Assembly (NCBI RefSeq): GCF_900094795.1
Contig: NZ_FMBC01000052.1
Span: 1-32,112 of the forward strand
Length of the DNA: 32,112 nt
Direction of reading: 5' to 3'
DNA from: Kosakonia oryziphila
GTDB taxonomy: Bacteria; Pseudomonadota; Gammaproteobacteria; Enterobacterales; Enterobacteriaceae
Below are positions 1 through 8,415 of the stretch, piece by piece (the first letter of the stretch is position 1; each line of letters starts with the position of its first letter). The notes below the pieces were generated by a model, which made no database searches, was not told the DNA's origin, and was given only the letters and a program-made list of their open reading frames with translations. The translations under genes were made by a program, and so were the position numbers.

Positions 1-470
1 ATAATCACCCGTGCTTTCGGGTTAATCGCCCCGGCAAGAGCGTTAAGAAACGCTTTCTGGATACAGGCGTTTTGTTGTTTTTTTGAAGGGACAATCCAGC
101 TCAGTAATGGAATGGAGCGCCCATCACAAATCAGACTGGCACGAAGGACATGAAATTCCTGAGAGGGATAGCCGCTCCAGTCTACCGCGACGACGCACAA
201 AGAGAATCTGTTCGTCAGCATTGAGATAATATTTTTAAAAATAAGAGGAATATCGCGATGCAGTGACGCGTTCCCCAGTAAGCGATCTACGCGTTTAATT
301 TTATTTTTAACCTGAGCAGCGCCGGGTAAATAACGGCCAATACTGGTCAGTGTCAGAGAGGCACCGTTGGTAAGAGCAACAGTAGCGTCCAGCAAGGCAT
401 TTTGCCTGTATTTGTGAAAGGGGGCTAAAGCATTATGGAAGAATTTCTGACATACTCGATAAGCAGGCAT
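1..470 (-). CDS. IS4-family (IS10-like) transposase, N-terminal part
   Basis: I translated the minus strand from the ATG at 470. It begins MPAYRVCQKFFHNAL and is open for about 156 codons to the window edge. The segment VKNKIKRVDRLLGN and the later VVAVDWSGY with RASLICDGRS match the N-terminal region and first catalytic Asp (DWS) of the IS10/IS4 DDE transposase group. The remaining Asp and Glu lie outside the window. The protein shares 51 of the first 80 residues with the transposase that starts at 31873, so the two are relatives and not identical copies. The visible part has no frameshift or stop, so the gene may be intact. Confidence 0.8.
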   Translation of the reverse strand, partial: MPAYRVCQKFFHNALAPFHKYRQNALLDATVALTNGASLTLTSIGRYLPGAAQVKNKIKRVDRLLGNASLHRDIPLIFKNIISMLTNRFSLCVVAVDWSGYPSQEFHVLRASLICDGRSIPLLSWIVPSKKQQNACIQKAFLNALAGAINPKARVI

Positions 471-529
471 AGAGGTGATCTCATTGAATTGGTTGCACAA
501 TCAGTAGATCACAAAATTCTATGCCTGTC
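1..529 (-). mobile_element. IS4-family insertion sequence, 5' part (runs off the window)
   Basis: The element's left terminus, read on the minus strand, begins GACAGGCATAG at 529. A 58-base leader and then a transposase reading frame follow. The same tip and a similar leader occur at the other end of the window (31812), which defines the terminus by comparison. The far end lies outside the window, so the target-site duplication cannot be checked. The element sits against a terminator-like hairpin (538-575), downstream of yejK. Confidence 0.75.
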
Positions 530-537
530 TTTTTTTA

Positions 538-580
538 CCCGCCCATTACTGGGGATCCCTCAGCGCTCCGGCGGGTTTTT
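538..580 (+). terminator. Terminator-like hairpin beside the IS end
   Basis: CCCGCC (538-543) pairs with GGCGGG (570-575), followed by a T run (576-582) on the plus strand. A T run also precedes the stem (530-536), so it would act as a bidirectional terminator. In E. coli rplY lies convergent to yejK here, so this may be the rplY terminator now separated from its gene by the IS. That assignment is inference from synteny. Confidence 0.55.
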
Positions 581-644
581 TTATGCCTCATCAACGTTGA
601 TAAACGGCTCGCTGAGTCATACGGCGGCTCACGTCGTGCGTATT

Positions 645-676
645 AAAGAAAACCTGCCCGAATGAGCAGGTTTTAG
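645..676 (-). terminator. Rho-independent terminator of yejK
   Basis: CCTGC (653-657) pairs with GCAGG (666-670). On the minus strand the stem is followed by TTTTCTTT, just after the yejK stop codon. The plus-strand reading also has a short T run, so weak bidirectional action is possible. Confidence 0.7.
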
Positions 677-680
677 CCGA

Positions 681-1688
681 TTACTTCCCGCCGGTGAATC
701 GACGTTGCAGTTGATCGCGCAGGTTCGGCGGCGTGCCTTTAATGGTCAGCGTATCCGTAGCCGGATCCCAGAAGATGCGTTCGCCCAGCAGCAAGGCATC
801 GAAGTTGATCGTCAGACCGCCGCCGCTGCCGGCAAATTTGGTCAGCTGTCGCAGGGTGCTGCGATCCGCCGGGAAACTCTCTTCCAGCTCATAGCCCTGG
901 CCTGCGGTAAATTCTTCGAAGCTTACTTCGCTGACGCCCGCCAGCTCTTTAGAGAGCGATGCCAGTTCAATCTCTTCACCCGCCTGCAACTGCTCATTGC
1001 AGTAAGTATAAACCTGCTGGCGCACTGTCTGGCGTTCTGATTTATCCAGTTCGGCCTGCGCGGTAAAGTCGTCTACCGCCTGCAACAGCCCGCGGTTTTG
1101 CACTTTCGCGTTCAACCCTTCGCTGGCACCGAGGAAATCCATAAAGAAGTCCGCGACCTTGCGACCTACCCGCCCTTTCAGGAAGGTCAGATAGCGGGTT
1201 GATTCCGGATTGGTCTCCCACTCGGTTAAATCAATGCGCGCCACGATATCAGCATGATTAATATCGAGATAATGTGTCGAACTGATGTCGAGATTTTCAT
1301 TGACGCGCATGCTGCTTAAGTTATTCAGCACCGCCACCAGCAGGTACTCCACCGCCAGGTAACGGTAGTGGCAAAACAGCACAATACCGCCATCGGCAAA
1401 CGGATATTTCGCCAGTTCATCACGCAAGCGCCCGGTTGCCGCGCGGCTGAAAGCAAGGAACTCCTCCTCACCCCGACGCTGAAGGCGCAGCGCCTGCGCC
1501 AGTTCGCTCTCTTCGTTAAACAGACCGTAGGCTTTATTTTTGGCACTGTATACCCGATGCAGTTCCGCCACCATCTCTTCGACAGGTGCGGTCGGTTCCA
1601 GCAAAGAATCGCGCAGCACCAGTTCAAGGGTTTGCTCATCACGTTTGATAAGCTGGTGCAGGGCAATCTGGTTGATATCCAGACTCAT
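681..1688 (-). CDS. yejK: Nucleoid-associated protein YejK (NdpA family)
   Basis: The 335-residue product has the same length as E. coli YejK and near-identical blocks throughout, for example [19 protein letters not shown] at the start and [18 protein letters not shown] near the end. YejK is a spermidine-nucleoid-associated protein of the NdpA family (Pfam NA37), and its exact role is unsettled. The open frame extends 14 codons further upstream. I chose ATG 1688 because it matches the family start and has the purine-rich AAAAGGAGAG ahead of it. It is divergent from yejL, and the two share a 132-bp intergenic region that must hold both promoters. Confidence 0.95.
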   Translation of the reverse strand: MSLDINQIALHQLIKRDEQTLELVLRDSLLEPTAPVEEMVAELHRVYSAKNKAYGLFNEESELAQALRLQRRGEEEFLAFSRAATGRLRDELAKYPFADGGIVLFCHYRYLAVEYLLVAVLNNLSSMRVNENLDISSTHYLDINHADIVARIDLTEWETNPESTRYLTFLKGRVGRKVADFFMDFLGASEGLNAKVQNRGLLQAVDDFTAQAELDKSERQTVRQQVYTYCNEQLQAGEEIELASLSKELAGVSEVSFEEFTAGQGYELEESFPADRSTLRQLTKFAGSGGGLTINFDALLLGERIFWDPATDTLTIKGTPPNLRDQLQRRFTGGK

Positions 1689-1820
1689 GATAAACTCTCC
1701 TTTTAGACGGCGGTATTCAACCACCACCAACGCGACTGTGCAACTGCTGATAAAAAAGCAGAAAAAAAGCGATTGCTACGGTAATATGTTGCCCTTTCAT
1801 GAGTAAACAGATTCCGATTT

Positions 1821-2048
1821 ATGCCACAAATCTCCCGTTATAGTGATGAACACGTTGAACAGTTGCTCAGTGAGCTGGCAAACGTACTGGAAAAACACAA
1901 AGCCCCGACCGATCTCTCCCTGATGGTGCTGGGCAATATGGTGACGAACCTGATCAACACCAGCATCGCCCCTGCTCAACGTCAGGCGATCGCAAAATCA
2001 TTCGCTCAGGCGTTACAATCGTCGATTGGCGACGACAAAGCGCATTAA
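1821..2048 (+). CDS. yejL: Conserved small protein YejL (UPF0352)
   Basis: The 75-residue protein begins [19 protein letters not shown] and ends SSIGDDKAH, matching the UPF0352 protein YejL in length and nearly all residues. It is small and helical, with no signal peptide, so it is probably cytoplasmic. No molecular function is established. It lies 18 bp upstream of yejM on the same strand, which suggests one transcript. The Shine-Dalgarno sequence before the ATG is weak. Confidence 0.93.
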   Translation: MPQISRYSDEHVEQLLSELANVLEKHKAPTDLSLMVLGNMVTNLINTSIAPAQRQAIAKSFAQALQSSIGDDKAH

Positions 2049-2066
2049 GGAAAATATCGACAGTTT

Positions 2067-3827
2067 ATGGTGACCAATCGTCAGCGCTACCGTGAAAAAG
2101 TCTCCCAGATGGTAAGCTGGGGGCACTGGTTTGCGTTGTTCAACATTTTGTTGTCCATCGTTCTCGGTAGCCGTTATCTATTTGTCGCCGACTGGCCGAC
2201 TACCCTCGCCGGGCGTATCTATTCTTATCTCAGCGTGGTTGGGCATTTCAGCTTTCTGGTGTTCGCCACCTACTTGCTTGTGCTCTTCCCGCTGACGTTT
2301 ATTGTTATGTCGCAGCGCCTGATGCGCGTGTTGTCCGCGCTCCTTGCGACGGCGGGCATGACGCTGCTGCTGATCGACAGCGAAGTATTTACCCGTTTCC
2401 ACCTGCATCTTAATCCCATTGTCTGGGAACTGGTGATTAACCCGGACCAGAACGAAATGGCGCGGGACTGGCAGCTCATGTTTATCAGCGTGCCTGTGAT
2501 CCTGCTGATTGAGATGCTATTCGCCACCTGGAGCTGGCAGAAGCTGCGCAGCCTGACGCGCCGTCGTCACTATGCCAAGCCACTGGCCGCCTTTTTCTTC
2601 GTCGCCTTTATCGCCACGCACATGATGTATATTTGGGCCGACGCCAATTTCTACCGCCCGATTACCATGCAGCGCGCTAACCTGCCGCTCTCTTATCCTA
2701 TGACCGCGCGCCGTTTTCTGGAAAAACACGGTTTGCTGAATGCGCAGGATTATCAACGCCGACTGGTAGAACAAGGCAACCCTGAAGCCGTCTCCGTACA
2801 GTATCCCTTAAGCGATCTGCGCTACGCTGATATGGGTTCTGGTCAGAATGTGCTGCTGATTACCGTTGATGGCCTCAACTATTCGCGTTATGAAAAACAG
2901 ATGCCGCAACTGGCCAGCTTTGCGCAGCAAAACGTCAACTTTACGCAGCATATGAGTTCCGGCAACACCGCCGACAATGGCTATTTCGGCTTGTTCTACG
3001 GCATCTCGCCGGGTTACATGGACGGCGTACTGTCGGCACGTATTCCGGCTGCGCTGATTACTGCCTTTAACCAGCAAGGCTACCAGCTTGGCTTGTTCTC
3101 TTCGGACGGCTTCAGCGGCCCGCTCTACCGCCAGGCGCTGCTCTCCGATTTCTCATTGCCAGCCGCGCAAACGCAAAGTGACGAGAAGACCGCCTCGCAG
3201 TGGATCAACTGGCTTGAACATTACGCGCAGGATGATAACCGCTGGTTCTCGTGGATTTCGTTGAATGGCACGGCATCTCTGGACAGTTCACAGCCAAACT
3301 TCGCCCGTAAATACAACCGTGCGGCGGCAGATGTTGATGTGCAAATTGGGCGCGTGCTGGATGCGCTGCGCACGGCCGGCAAGCTGGACGATACGGTGGT
3401 AATTATCACCGCTGGCCACGGCATCCCTGAAAGCCAGGCAGACGATAGTTTCGAATGGTCGCGCAGCAGGCTGCACGTTCCGCTGGTCATCCACTGGCCG
3501 GGCACACCAGCGCAGCGCATCAATACGCTGACGGATCATAAAGATGTGATGGCTACGCTGATGCAACGGCTGCTGCATGTCAGCACGCCAGCCAATGCCT
3601 GGTCACAGGGGCAGGATCTGTTTAACGTGCCGCGCCGCCATAATTGGGTCACCGCTGCGGGTGGCGACACGCTGGCGATAACCACGCCGGAGATGACGTT
3701 GGTACTGAGCCCTAACGGCAATTACCATACCTGGAATGCACAGGGCGAGAAGATCCGCGATCAGAAACCGCAGCTCAGTTTGTTGCTGCAAGTGTTAACG
3801 GATGAAAAACGTTTTATCGCTAACTGA
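2067..3827 (+). CDS. yejM: Inner-membrane LPS-homeostasis protein YejM/PbgA/LapC
   Basis: The 586 residues equal the E. coli length. The N-terminal third carries about five hydrophobic membrane segments, followed by a linker and a periplasmic alkaline-phosphatase/sulfatase-fold domain from about residue 250 (LLITVDGLNYSRYEKQMP, HMSSGNTADNGYFGLFYG, IITAGHGIPES). In E. coli this essential protein senses periplasmic-leaflet LPS and controls LpxC turnover through LapB (YciM) and FtsH. A Shine-Dalgarno TAAGGA lies about 15 bases before the ATG, a long spacing. Termination is not obvious before proL, 77 bp on. The ORF shows no defect. Confidence 0.95.
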   Translation: MVTNRQRYREKVSQMVSWGHWFALFNILLSIVLGSRYLFVADWPTTLAGRIYSYLSVVGHFSFLVFATYLLVLFPLTFIVMSQRLMRVLSALLATAGMTLLLIDSEVFTRFHLHLNPIVWELVINPDQNEMARDWQLMFISVPVILLIEMLFATWSWQKLRSLTRRRHYAKPLAAFFFVAFIATHMMYIWADANFYRPITMQRANLPLSYPMTARRFLEKHGLLNAQDYQRRLVEQGNPEAVSVQYPLSDLRYADMGSGQNVLLITVDGLNYSRYEKQMPQLASFAQQNVNFTQHMSSGNTADNGYFGLFYGISPGYMDGVLSARIPAALITAFNQQGYQLGLFSSDGFSGPLYRQALLSDFSLPAAQTQSDEKTASQWINWLEHYAQDDNRWFSWISLNGTASLDSSQPNFARKYNRAAADVDVQIGRVLDALRTAGKLDDTVVIITAGHGIPESQADDSFEWSRSRLHVPLVIHWPGTPAQRINTLTDHKDVMATLMQRLLHVSTPANAWSQGQDLFNVPRRHNWVTAAGGDTLAITTPEMTLVLSPNGNYHTWNAQGEKIRDQKPQLSLLLQVLTDEKRFIAN

Positions 3828-3862
3828 TTGATTAATTATGAATCACTTAGGTGCCCCACTGC

Positions 3863-3890
3863 TTGCAATCAGCAACGAAAAGGGTACTAT
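3863..3890 (+). promoter_or_regulatory. Sigma-70 promoter of the proL tRNA
   Basis: A -35 TTGCAA (3863-3868) and -10 TACTAT (3885-3890) are separated by 16 bp. A GC-rich stretch typical of stable-RNA discriminators follows (TAGCGCC), and mature tRNA starts 14 bp after the -10 element. Found by eye. Confidence 0.65.
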
Positions 3891-3904
3891 TAGCGCCAAC
3901 GTGT

Positions 3905-3981
3905 CGGCACGTAGCGCAGCCTGGTAGCGCACTGTCATGGGGTGTCAGGGGTCGGAGGTTCAAATCCTCTCGTGCCGACCA
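3905..3981 (+). tRNA. proL: tRNA-Pro (anticodon GGG)
   Basis: The 77-base gene folds as a standard cloverleaf. The acceptor CGGCACG pairs with CGTGCCG, the D stem is GCGC/GCGC, the anticodon loop ATGGGGT has GGG at positions 34-36, and the T arm has TTCAAAT. CCA is encoded. It reads CCC and CCU proline codons. Compared with E. coli proL as I recall it, the anticodon stem has a paired change (C-G to T-A), which keeps pairing. It lies between yejM and the accessory block, as in E. coli. Confidence 0.97.
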
Positions 3982-3995
3982 AAAATCCCCAACTA

Positions 3996-4022
3996 AACCA
4001 GCCTATTACGGCTGGTTTTTTT
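3996..4022 (+). terminator. Rho-independent terminator of proL
   Basis: AACCAGCC (3996-4003) pairs perfectly with GGCTGGTT (4010-4017) around a 6-base loop, followed by a T run to 4022. It starts 15 bp after the tRNA CCA end. Confidence 0.9.
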
Positions 4023-4029
4023 ATGCCTG

Positions 4030-4446
4030 CGATTTGCTCAAAGTAAAACACATACAGGGCTAAAATCTGGCTGTCCATCTGCGTGATGCGCGTCTGATGC
4101 TTCTTAATCAGCTGGGGTTCGAAGGTATTTCGATGTGTTCAGTTCGATCTCGCGGTAATCGCACAGCAGTGTTTTCGACGAGTAGCCATTGCGGGTGTTT
4201 GAACCTGTTTTGGGCGTATTTTTCTCATGCCCGGGATGGTGTCGGTGAGCTCAGCATTGAGCGCCGTTTCGACGGTTAATTTCGTCAGCATCCGGGAAAA
4301 CTGATTGAGGCCGGCTTCGGTTTTAAGGCCTTTAGCCTGTTAAGCCGCCAGTGCTTTGAGTTTCTTTTCGTCCATAATTTGCCTGCCTCCGTTGTTGGAG
4401 TGAACATATCAAAAACAGGCAGATACACAATTTAAATTACAGTCTC
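4030..4446 (-). pseudogene. Decayed IS256-family transposase fragment with one IS end
   Basis: On the minus strand from an ATG at about 4374 the translation runs MDEKKLKALAA, stop, QAKGLKTEAGLNQFSRMLTK and on to LTVETALNAELTD, which is the N terminus of an IS256-family (Mutator-like) transposase. There is an in-frame stop at codon 12. Frameshifts follow, with matches such as PQLIKKHQTRITQMDSQILALY resuming in another frame near 4050-4110, where homology ends. Bases 4415-4446 (GACTGTAATTTAAATTGTG on the minus strand) look like the IS terminal repeat. The DDE catalytic region is gone, so the element is dead. The lost end lies next to the proL terminator. Confidence 0.75.
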
Positions 4447-4474
4447 GCATTTGCGCAAAAGTATCAACCTTCCC

Positions 4475-4522
4475 GATCCGGTTTGATCCGCATTTAAATT
4501 GGTTGCATCTCAAAACCGGATC
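4475..4522. repeat. Perfect 10-bp inverted repeat
   Basis: GATCCGGTTT (4475-4484) and AAACCGGATC (4513-4522) are exact reverse complements, separated by 28 bases. No T run follows, so it is not a clear intrinsic terminator. It lies in the otherwise empty stretch 4447-4619, between the IS256 remnant and the DUF1311 gene, and may be a trace of a lost element end. Nothing else was recognised in 4447-4619. Confidence 0.5.
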
Positions 4523-4619
4523 CTAACGTCATTGAACCCACCAGATTCATAACGGATAACATCTGGATGATAACCTCATCCATGACCTAATTTTCCCGAT
4601 GCAGGTATGAGGGATTTAC

Positions 4620-5069
4620 TCAGTTAGCTGGTGGCAATCCCATCTGGGCAATTTCGGCTGAGTGGTTTTTATTCAGATTAATTTGGCACTGGTCAATATA
4701 TGACTGATAGTCGTATGCGTCTTCGTCAAGTTCTGTTGCTACAGACAGGCAAAGTTGAGTTCGGTAATCCCTCCATGTCTTTTGCGCATCCAGAAAACGG
4801 CGGCTGTACACTTCACCGGATGTTTCTTTGCTGGTTTCTTTACCGTTAAAGGGGCCGATATTGTTGGCTTTAATTCTCTTGACAGTATCAGTTATCAGCG
4901 CATCCAGCGCTTTATTGCTGGCATCTTTTTTGGCCGATAAACAGTTATATGCGGCCGGTATGTCCTCATTCTGTTTAAAACAAGAGTCACGCTCCGGCCC
5001 GGATGACAATTCAGCCCGCGCGATGACAGGTACAATGAGGGCGACCATTAGGATTAAGACTTTTTTCAC
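4620..5069 (-). CDS. Secreted DUF1311/LprI-like protein
   Basis: I chose the GTG at 5069, giving 149 residues, because it directly starts a signal peptide (VKKVLILMVALIVPVIARA, cleavage before ELSS) and has AAGG 9 bases upstream. The open frame continues 49 codons further but without export features. The mature part has four cysteines (DSCFKQ, YNCLSAKK, TQLCLS, IDQCQ) and the YNCL...WRDYRTQLC pattern of the DUF1311/LprI lysozyme-inhibitor-like family. It is probably periplasmic. Function is unproven; some relatives inhibit lysozyme. It lies downstream of the autotransporter on the same strand, 302 bp away, with a hairpin between, so it is probably a separate unit. Confidence 0.72.
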   Translation of the reverse strand: MKKVLILMVALIVPVIARAELSSGPERDSCFKQNEDIPAAYNCLSAKKDASNKALDALITDTVKRIKANNIGPFNGKETSKETSGEVYSRRFLDAQKTWRDYRTQLCLSVATELDEDAYDYQSYIDQCQINLNKNHSAEIAQMGLPPAN

Positions 5070-5309
5070 TGGAGATACCTTATTCTGTTTCTGTGGCTTT
5101 CGTAGGTCATGTATGTAGGACTGCTTTTGATATGTGTTATTAGTACAGCCACCCAGGGAACTGCTGGTGAGACAGCAGGTTTCTTCACACTTATTACTAC
5201 ATACTGGCTGAAACAATCACAGGAACAGCCTCGTGTCGCACCACAAAATTACTGACAGGCTCGCATTTCCCGACGATACCGTTTTTCGGTGCCCTCTTTA
5301 TCATCTGAT

Positions 5310-5336
5310 GCGGTAACCACCCTGGATGGTTACCGC
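5310..5336 (-). terminator. Strong hairpin downstream of the autotransporter gene
   Basis: GCGGTAACCA (5310-5319) and TGGTTACCGC (5327-5336) form a perfect 10-bp stem with a 7-base loop, 35 bp after the autotransporter stop codon. No T run follows on either strand, so it may stabilise the mRNA end or act with Rho rather than be an intrinsic terminator. Confidence 0.45.
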
Positions 5337-5371
5337 TAAGCAAATGCATTAACACTGAATGCCCTGCAAGC

Positions 5372-8350
5372 TCAGAAGTTAACTTTGAAACCGACCATAG
5401 CTACGCTGTCATTGTAACCCTTGTCCCCGATCTGAACCCCCACATTGCCCCACAGATTCAGATGCGGATTTATCTGACCTTCCACCCCCAGTTTGACTTC
5501 GCCCAGATTACGCGCTCCAGCCTGGCTGATGCTAACACCATTCATTCGGCTGGCGAAGTTGCGTGTATTGTGCAGCCAGTTGACCTCGATAAACGGCTGG
5601 AATTCACGCCCCTTCTCGTCATCCATCTTATTATGCCCCTTCAGATAGGTCCTCACGCCAAGGCGGGTCTGGATATTGCCATCGCCCTCTCCCTGTACAA
5701 GGGTACCATTGTCCTCTCGATGATCGTCCGCCTTCACGCCCATCCAGGTAATTTGCGCCTGAGGCTGGATATACCATGCATTCAGCGAACCCAGACTTCC
5801 CGCGAACTCACCCAGTTTGTAGCTATAGCCGCTTTCCACGGATGCTGTCAGCCCTCTGGATTTATACGATTCCTGCGCCAGTTCATCACCGTGGACGTGG
5901 TTGTTAAACCAGCCATACTGCGCCCAGCTGTCAATATACAGCCCATTGTGGTCGACATCATTGGCGTACCAGGTAGCATAAACACCGAGGCTATAGCCGT
6001 CGAGCGTACCTTTTGAACCGTAGCCAGTGACCGAAGAACGGGTATGGCTGCTGCCATAACCATAACCAGCCATCAGTCCCAGATGCAGTCGATCCAGACC
6101 GTCTGTCGACCATTGTGCCACATCACCACCAAGCTGGATCACATAGCGGTTATCCTGGGTTTTCAGCTGGCCGCTGCCGTCATGCCAGTTGTTATGTTCG
6201 CCGATCTGACGCAACCACATGCTGGTTACCTTTTTCTCACCAGTCAGTGCGTCAATGTATTGCGTTTCCCCCAACCGGTCGTGCAGACGGGTGTTGAACA
6301 GGGTATTGGCCGCCGCCATGTTCGCGGTGTAACTGCCACCTTCTGGCCGCAGATCCGGTGCTGAGATATCTCCAACGATGAAAGTCTGCTCAGAGGGGGT
6401 ATTAACCTCTGACTCAATGACCGGAATCTGTGTGATCCGCCGGTTGGTCAGATACCAGTTACTGCTATTACTCCCTTGACCGCGCCCCAGCGAGTATTCA
6501 TAGGCCCCGGCAACGATACGCCCGGCCTGAGTAAACTCTCCACTCGAAATACCGTTGATATGAATAAGTTCGATCCCGTTAAGGGTCGGCGCACCACTAC
6601 CGCCTGCATTGCTAACGCGGACTGCGGTAGTCCCGGCACTATCGCCGGTTATCACCAGTTTGTCGGTAACCGAACTATCATCGCCCAGTACAGTGTTCAG
6701 CGCCAGCAACGAGCCAGTTTCACCAGTATAATTGCCGTTGATGGTCAGTGTCTGCCCGGGTATGGTGTTCTGCCACTTGATCAGACCAGCATTGGTTACG
6801 TTGCCGGTGAGAGTACCGCCCAGGCTGTGGTTGAGGGTTGAGGTGGCATCAATACTGACATCTCCGGTAACATCAAGCGCAACCGGGCTGCTCAGCGTCG
6901 AGGAATTCTGGATAACCAGCCCCTGCTGGCTGCTGCCGGAGCCGGTAACCAGTGCCGCATCGCCGCTAAAGGTGACGTCAGACCCCGTCAGCGTGACCGT
7001 TTCCCAGTTCTTCATAATTGAACCGGCCAGGCTCTGGGAGGTGTTTTCAAACGTCAGGGTGTTAGTCGCAGCGGTGGCGGTGCCGAGAATATCGGTGACA
7101 GCGGCATCTGTGCTATTGCCGCCATCGAGCACAGTCGCACCAGAGATATCCGCCGTACCCTTGATGATCATCGCATCGTTACCTTCGCCCAGCAATACCT
7201 GCCCCACCAGTCTGGAACCGTTGTTCATCGTCAGCGTGGCATTACCTGCGCCATCCCTTACCGCCACGCCTGATGTCGCTGAGACGAGAGCGCCGCTGTT
7301 GAGAATTATGCTCACGGTATTAGCCGTACCTGATGTGTCAATGCCCGCACCAGTGCCGCCGGTCACTGTACCCGCGATGCTGGTGGTGGTGGTGGTGCCG
7401 TTGTTGATGGCCTCAATACCGTTTGTGCTACCGAGGATGGAGCCCGCAGTCTGGCTGATGACAAGATCGGTGGCCGAGGCATCATTGAAAGCATAGATCC
7501 CATCACCGCTGATGGGATTCTGAGTGCTGGGAACGGTAGTGCCCTCGCCGCGGATCATACCGCTTGAGGTTATGCTCGTCTGGCCGCTGCCGTAGTTGTA
7601 GACGCTGATACCGTTCTGGGTACCACTGATTCTATCAGCAACAGTAACGGTAATATCGGTCCCCCCGGGAGAACCGTTATAACCATTAGTGATATAAAGG
7701 CCGTCACCTCCTGCACCGCTAATGCTACCGGTGGTCTGAGTCACATTGGCGGCACCATGGCCTAAATTGTAGAAAAATACACCGTAGCTCCCACCGCTGA
7801 TATCGCCGCCACTCTGCGTAAGGGACAGAGCCTTATCTGTAAACAGACTCATTGCAAGAACACCGATACCGTTACTGTTCGTCCCAATGACGCTGCCCGA
7901 GGTATTAATATTTATTGCGCCACTTTGCGATCCATTCTGAACCAGAAGCCCACAGGCACCTCCACTTATAGAGCCCCCCGTCTGGGTAATGTTCATATTG
8001 CCGCTTGAGCCAGTTTGCAGAACGAAGAATCCGCCAACCAGACCTGCATTAGTGGTACCAGCAAGGGTGATGTTAGCGTTTCCGGTTCCGTTGTGCGTTA
8101 GCTCAATACCCCGGCTGGCACTATTGACCGTGTGGCTGCTGCTCTGGGTCAGCGTGGTGTCGGTCACTGTACTTCCCGTCGTTACATCAATCCCCGCGTA
8201 AGTGGCATTAATGGTACCATCACTGAGATTAACAGTGCTACTGCCGGTACCCAAGTTATAAAATAGAAGACCGAATTGATTGGCATTGATGGTACCAGCC
8301 GCCTGATTGAACGTTACATCTGATCCACCTGTGTTTGCGGGCGTATACAT
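5372..8350 (-). CDS. Autotransporter adhesin, passenger and beta-barrel part (out of frame with its start)
   Basis: This 992-codon frame is the main body of a type V (AIDA/YejO-like) autotransporter whose start lies in the 8416-9000 frame. The frame is open upstream of the nominal ATG 8350 as far as the G12 tract, so that ATG is not a real start. The passenger is a Gly/Ser/Thr/Asn-rich beta-helix with degenerate repeats of about 30-60 residues (QFGLLFYNLGTGSS, YGVFFYNLGHGAAN, GISVYNYGSGQTS). A pertactin-like region follows (NGNYTGETGSLLALNTVLGD). The last 282 residues, from MWLRQIGEHNNW to the terminal VGFKVNF, form the outer-membrane barrel. Restored to one frame the protein is 1209 residues. 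In E. coli K-12 yejO also lies beside proL, so this may be its positional counterpart. Confidence 0.88.
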   Translation of the reverse strand: MYTPANTGGSDVTFNQAAGTINANQFGLLFYNLGTGSSTVNLSDGTINATYAGIDVTTGSTVTDTTLTQSSSHTVNSASRGIELTHNGTGNANITLAGTTNAGLVGGFFVLQTGSSGNMNITQTGGSISGGACGLLVQNGSQSGAININTSGSVIGTNSNGIGVLAMSLFTDKALSLTQSGGDISGGSYGVFFYNLGHGAANVTQTTGSISGAGGDGLYITNGYNGSPGGTDITVTVADRISGTQNGISVYNYGSGQTSITSSGMIRGEGTTVPSTQNPISGDGIYAFNDASATDLVISQTAGSILGSTNGIEAINNGTTTTTSIAGTVTGGTGAGIDTSGTANTVSIILNSGALVSATSGVAVRDGAGNATLTMNNGSRLVGQVLLGEGNDAMIIKGTADISGATVLDGGNSTDAAVTDILGTATAATNTLTFENTSQSLAGSIMKNWETVTLTGSDVTFSGDAALVTGSGSSQQGLVIQNSSTLSSPVALDVTGDVSIDATSTLNHSLGGTLTGNVTNAGLIKWQNTIPGQTLTINGNYTGETGSLLALNTVLGDDSSVTDKLVITGDSAGTTAVRVSNAGGSGAPTLNGIELIHINGISSGEFTQAGRIVAGAYEYSLGRGQGSNSSNWYLTNRRITQIPVIESEVNTPSEQTFIVGDISAPDLRPEGGSYTANMAAANTLFNTRLHDRLGETQYIDALTGEKKVTSMWLRQIGEHNNWHDGSGQLKTQDNRYVIQLGGDVAQWSTDGLDRLHLGLMAGYGYGSSHTRSSVTGYGSKGTLDGYSLGVYATWYANDVDHNGLYIDSWAQYGWFNNHVHGDELAQESYKSRGLTASVESGYSYKLGEFAGSLGSLNAWYIQPQAQITWMGVKADDHREDNGTLVQGEGDGNIQTRLGVRTYLKGHNKMDDEKGREFQPFIEVNWLHNTRNFASRMNGVSISQAGARNLGEVKLGVEGQINPHLNLWGNVGVQIGDKGYNDSVAMVGFKVNF

Positions 8351-8415
8351 ATAAACGCCTGCACCCCAGCCCGTTACTGTGCCGCTACTGGTGACAGTAG
8401 AGGTGCCTGACTCAT

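Noticed and set aside
3851..4063. A 70-codon frame covering proL
   Set aside because: It reads through the tRNA gene and its terminator and has no coding support.
6732..7496. A 254-codon plus-strand frame inside the autotransporter gene
   Set aside because: Val/Pro/Ser/Leu-rich shadow of the repetitive passenger sequence on the opposite strand.
8350..8350. ATG 8350 as the true start of the autotransporter main ORF
   Set aside because: The frame is open upstream to the G12 tract, and the signal peptide lies in the 8416-9000 frame, so the ATG is only the first methionine after the frame break.
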